Shown piece by piece: positions 6,001 through 7,005 of a stretch of 7,005 bases of DNA (the first letter of the stretch is position 1; each line of letters starts with the position of its first letter). A program made the translations under genes and the position numbers. Source of the DNA: an uncultured Oscillospiraceae bacterium (lineage in GTDB: Bacteria; Bacillota; Clostridia; Oscillospirales; Oscillospiraceae); contig CAKTLD010000101.1 in assembly GCA_934572445.1 (NCBI GenBank), forward strand, positions 1 through 7,005, read 5' to 3'. Under the pieces are notes generated by a model. That model searched no databases, was not told where the DNA came from, and saw nothing but the letters and a program-made list of their open reading frames with translations.

Positions 6001-6319
6001 TGTCGGCACTGGCGGCTTCCCAACTCGCGGTGGCTTGGGTATTGTTACCAGAGGCGCCGTCCCAACTGTACACAAACTCAACATCGGTTCCAGAGTATGT
6101 GGTCCAGTTGTCAGTCTCATTTTTCCTCTCGACAGTAATGTTGGGCGTTGCTGTAAACGTCACAGTTTCGTTACCATCGACAGTGGACTTGTCAGCCGTC
6201 ACGCTGACGGAAGCTCCATTGGCAAGGCGATACTCGTACTTATCGTCTGCGTTCGCCGGAACGATGACCAGACTCAAAATCATGGTCAACGCCAGCAGCG
6301 ATGAGAGAAATTTCTTCAT
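3011..6319 (-). CDS. secreted S-layer-homology surface protein with Ig-like domains and repeats
   Basis: Product of 1102 residues from the ATG at 6319. Residues 1-24 are a Sec signal peptide (MKKF, hydrophobic core, PANA then DD). Residues 25 to about 437 are beta-rich with about four Ig-like/Big-type modules (25-140, 145-245, 246-342, 345-437), recognisable by recurring TVTCTVTV, TISCNVTV and TLTCKVF strands and K-W or Y-S-W cores. Residues 438-923 contain four diverged repeats of about 110-130 residues. Residues 928-1102 are three SLH domains, which in known S-layer proteins bind pyruvylated cell-wall polysaccharide non-covalently. There is no LPxTG motif and no enzyme motif, so the role is probably structural or adhesive. 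Start: AAAGGA lies 11 bases before ATG 6319. An ATG at 6331 (1106 residues) sits immediately against that same site, and one at 6376 lies far out in the leader; both are less likely. Monocistronic, with its own promoter and terminator. Codon use is unusual: serine TCA and leucine TTA/CTA are almost absent. Confidence 0.93.
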   Translation of the reverse strand: MKKFLSSLLALTMILSLVIVPANADDKYEYRLANGASVSVTADKSTVDGNETVTFTATPNITVERKNETDNWTTYSGTDVEFVYSWDGASGNNTQATASWEAASADSVKTVTCTVTVKKVDGNSTIDSPVEGSAQVTVKAAPQLIYVDGLSLTAKVGGNEVGRTGVKEGDVVSLEVTGTPRVKLGTNGEATEAAATAWTWTGVSSSTNTASWTADATAASKTISCNVTVTSNGKTVDVPLRVTIPVTALTLSITGNVEKVSGSYEVLKGGRLELTASSTGVENPNYKWYNASGNLVGTGDTFVLTSAATVNTTRAVTLTCKVFSGDNETPVKDTTCTYTIVDENVRLTLNKESVTLSKKGAYEDITASVINWGTNRAVTGTVKYTFAPSKRNVVTLSSTENTTGATRITLDANGDVTITVEATYKGKTLDAKTIYVTGELLSASLDKVENGDKLEFDYSDLKAAANEALPSRVSVKSSSYINLSGVPTKADEGGLLYYGSNKVSASGRNVDVNDDLEFRAADGFIGDATMTMTVTGDDNNTYVITLTIPVTSAGDIKETVTGSSANSSVSFDVDDVVDYGKVYIRGSVSGSSSSRTFTPSSLASSNYDGYWDGNTKSGSGWVLFDDDDTVTIPASAFSKTTGKVTLYVVGLSNKDVAYTGTIEVSQKSYTIEYNVVAGDSVDFKQADFDDFVKTYAYDNDDRYSSRNDDIEISYVTFSLPSASTEGTLYEGKSKIARNDKIEDVDDVTFESVAKAKGTISIGFTAYGKIYKDGYTSKANTKEFDYSGTVVISVVNEDIVYEVGVNSSVKFDSSHFQSFLNTSSKRATLDYVTFDVGSNKAVTSYFSGTGALYRYYSAYGVNSTVDSKDEFYYNPKSSSKNYDLDDVTYVTSRFAKTGDIVYIPFTAYGTRNEKAEGTVAIKVKQTMNFVDVHTYDYFYDAVQWAVNLDITKGTSTTTFSPKTGCTRAQIVTFLWRAAHSPEPRSNSNKFTDVSATKHADYMKAILWATEQGITTGTGNNKFSPNDTCTRAQIVTFLYRFKNTPPVYGSLNFTDVSKTTHSAYYNAILWASNNKIATGYNNIFDPNGTCNRGDAVTFLYRALA
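3014..3538 (-). repeat. three tandem SLH domains (C-terminal end of the surface protein)
   Basis: SLH1 begins at F928 (FVDVHTYDYF), SLH2 at F989 (FTDVSATKH) and SLH3 at F1051 (FTDVSKTTH). Each has the helix with W, the G-I-T/A-x-G turn, F-S/D-P and a C-T/N-R motif. The binding-loop tetrapeptides are TRAQ (965-968), TRAQ (1028-1031) and NRGD (1089-1092). The essential Arg is kept in all three, and a Cys precedes each (964, 1027, 1088). The protein ends in FLYRALA within SLH3. Confidence 0.92.
3551..5008 (-). repeat. four diverged extracellular repeats of about 110-130 residues
   Basis: Repeats cover about residues 438-550, 557-665, 668-793 and 794-923. Shared landmarks, in order, are: a V/G-rich strand leading to a hydrophobic-F motif (KLEFDY, SVSFDV, SVDFKQ, SVKFDS); a central strand before a G-x-LY element in three of the four (GGLLYYG, EGTLYEG, TGALYRY); an acidic DV/DL turn then VTF or VTY; and a closing G-T-I/V strand (YTGTIEV, YSGTVVISV, EGTVAIKV; TYVITLTIPV in the first). 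The last two copies also share FTAYG. Boundaries are by eye. The second copy is the most diverged. Confidence 0.55.
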
Positions 6320-6355
6320 GATCTTCTTCATCCTTTCGTGTGTTTGATCGTGCCC

Positions 6356-6375
6356 TGCCCTGCGCGCACAGGGCA
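6356..6375 (-). promoter_or_regulatory. leader hairpin of the SLH gene
   Basis: TGCCCTG (6356-6362) and CAGGGCA (6369-6375) form a 7-bp stem with a CGCGCA loop, placed about 7-26 bases into the predicted leader. A second TGCCC copy at 6351-6355 offers a shifted alternative pairing. It has no T run. It may stabilise the messenger 5' end, as is common for abundant surface-protein transcripts; that role is inferred. Confidence 0.5.
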
Positions 6376-6388
6376 TTGTACTGGGGCC

Positions 6389-6417
6389 ATCATATCATGC
6401 TTTCGCTGAATTGAAAA
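6389..6417 (-). promoter_or_regulatory. housekeeping-type promoter of the SLH gene
   Basis: On the - strand, -35 TTTTCA (6417-6412, 4 of 6 matches to TTGACA), a 17-base spacer, and -10 TATGAT (6394-6389, 5 of 6) preceded by TG (6397-6396) as an extended -10. Transcription would start near 6382, giving a leader of about 63 bases. It shows no ECF-type CGTC element. Confidence 0.6.
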
Positions 6418-6455
6418 CAGGAAAATGGAAAATTCATAAATTCTTCATTTTCCGG

Positions 6456-6500
6456 CGCGTTCCCCTATATAGACGCAAAACGAGGGGAAATAGTTCCGCG
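6456..6500. repeat. inverted repeat between the DUF1294 gene and the SLH promoter
   Basis: TTCCCCT (6460-6466) pairs with AGGGGAA (6483-6489) around a 16-base loop. An outer CGCG (6456-6459) can pair with CGCG (6497-6500) across a 7-base one-sided bulge. On the - strand no T run follows, so it is a poor intrinsic terminator for the upstream operon. An AT-rich palindrome (6501-6512) lies beside it. It could be an operator, a transcript 3'-end stabiliser or chance. Confidence 0.4.
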
Positions 6501-6526
6501 ATTTTTAAAAATTTTTTTCATTTCCA

Positions 6527-6799
6527 TCATTTGGCAAGGGCCAGCCACGCCAGCAGCCCCAGATGCAGCAGAAAAAACACCGGCACGCCGTACCGGAAGT
6601 ACCAATGGCGCGTCTTGTGGCGGAACAGGCGCATGGCCAGCAGCGCGCCGAGGCTGCCGCCGAACAGCGCCAGCAGAAGCAGCGTGCGCTCCGGCACGCG
6701 GCGGCCGCCGCGCCGGGCAGACAGCTTGTCGCCGCCGTAAACGAGGAACGAGACGACGTTTACGGCGGCGAGATACCAGTAAAGATATGGGGCGGGCAT
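6527..6799 (-). CDS. DUF1294 family membrane protein
   Basis: Product of 90 residues, normal for DUF1294. Family landmarks are N14-V-V-S-F near the first helix, Y21-G-G-D24-K25 with A28, the V35-P36-E37-R38-T39-L40 motif, G47-G48-S49-L50-G51-A52 in the second helix, and R60-H61-K62-T63 followed by F68. Three hydrophobic segments lie at about 5-22, 39-57 and 71-88. Function is unknown for the family. The ATG overlaps the stop of the upstream psuG by one base (TGATG), and no strong ribosome binding site precedes it, so translation is probably coupled to psuG. No clear terminator follows before the SLH promoter. Confidence 0.92.
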   Translation of the reverse strand: MPAPYLYWYLAAVNVVSFLVYGGDKLSARRGGRRVPERTLLLLALFGGSLGALLAMRLFRHKTRHWYFRYGVPVFFLLHLGLLAWLALAK

Positions 6800-7005
6800 C
6801 AGGCTTCGAGCTTCGCGAGCTCCACGGCGGCCGCCGCGCCGAGGCGGGCGTTGTTAAAGACGAGCTGAATGTTGGAATCCAGGCTGTCGCCGGCGGTGAT
6901 GTCCTTGATCTTGGCGAGCAGGTACGGGGTCGTGGCCTTGCCGTGGATGCCGTCCTTCTTCGCGTCCTCGACGGCCTCGGCAATCGCCTTGTCGATGACT
7001 TCCTT
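6799..7005 (-). CDS. psuG: pseudouridine-5'-phosphate glycosidase, C-terminal part
   Basis: Sixty-eight codons plus TGA are present; the 5' part lies beyond the right window edge, in frame from base 7005. PsuG reversibly splits pseudouridine 5'-phosphate into uracil and ribose 5-phosphate in the cytoplasm, the second step of pseudouridine degradation after the PsuK kinase. The visible segment matches the family's C-terminal pattern: an AEA helix, G-I-H-G-K, TPYLLAKI, the G-D-S-L-D-S-N-I turn and V-x-N-N-A-R-L before the final Ala-rich helix. Family proteins are around 300 residues, so roughly three quarters is missing here, including the catalytic residues. The stop codon shares its A with the DUF1294 start. 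Assignment rests on this short but distinctive segment. Confidence 0.9.
   Translation of the reverse strand, partial: KEVIDKAIAEAVEDAKKDGIHGKATTPYLLAKIKDITAGDSLDSNIQLVFNNARLGAAAAVELAKLEA

Noticed and set aside
2960..6304. A 1,114-codon open frame on the + strand opposite the SLH gene
   Set aside because: It is in exact codon register with the SLH gene and is open only because that gene lacks TCA, TTA and CTA codons. Its product is a monotonous Gly/Val/Ala/Asp sequence with no family features, and its ATG lies inside the SLH terminator stem.
6320..6376. Upstream ATG starts of the SLH gene at 6376 and 6331
   Set aside because: The extension from 6376 puts a polar, Arg-rich stretch before the signal peptide and falls in the leader hairpin. 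The ATG at 6331 abuts the ribosome binding site with no spacer. ATG 6319 gives a clean signal peptide.
6465..6983. Long Arg/Pro/Ser-rich open frame on the - strand over the DUF1294 and psuG genes
   Set aside because: It is an out-of-frame shadow of two recognisable genes and has low-complexity composition without family signatures.

Overview
The window looks like a chromosomal segment from a GC-rich member of the Clostridia, most likely Oscillospiraceae/Ruminococcaceae-like. This is inferred from the GC-rich DNA, the encoded tRNA CCA ends, strong AGGAGG-type ribosome binding sites, a YlaD-like zinc-finger anti-sigma factor, and SLH domains of the TRAQIVTFLWRA type. The exact genus cannot be read from the sequence alone.

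Layout. Two tRNA genes (Gln-UUG and Lys-UUU) lie on the + strand at 1-193, followed by a strong terminator. Positions 231-815 form a tract of about 585 bases with no convincing gene but several perfect 7-9 bp inverted repeats. Every protein gene lies on the - strand. Reading from the right edge leftward, these are: the C-terminal 68 codons of a pseudouridine-5'-phosphate glycosidase (psuG, cut by the window edge); a DUF1294 membrane protein overlapping it by one base (TGATG); a 1102-residue secreted surface protein with Ig-like domains, four diverged extracellular repeats and three C-terminal SLH domains; a small two-helix membrane protein with a C-terminal zinc ribbon; and a two-gene operon of an ECF sigma factor and its membrane-bound zinc-finger anti-sigma factor.

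Transcription units. Hairpin terminators separate the units cleanly: 2941-2974 after the SLH gene, 2404-2435 after the zinc-ribbon gene, and 816-858 after the anti-sigma gene. Promoters can be proposed for three units. The SLH gene has a TTTTCA/17/TGATATGAT promoter and a short leader hairpin. The zinc-ribbon gene has an extended -10, which argues for an internal GTG start. The sigma operon has a TGTAAG-N16-CGTC element resembling ECF autoregulated promoters.

How the genes relate. The sigma/anti-sigma pair is a classical cell-envelope signalling module, and the SLH protein is an envelope component. However, the SLH promoter looks like a housekeeping promoter, so no direct control is shown. 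No CRISPR array, transposase, integrase, phage gene, defence system or biosynthetic cluster was seen. The least explained element is the hairpin-rich tract at 231-815.
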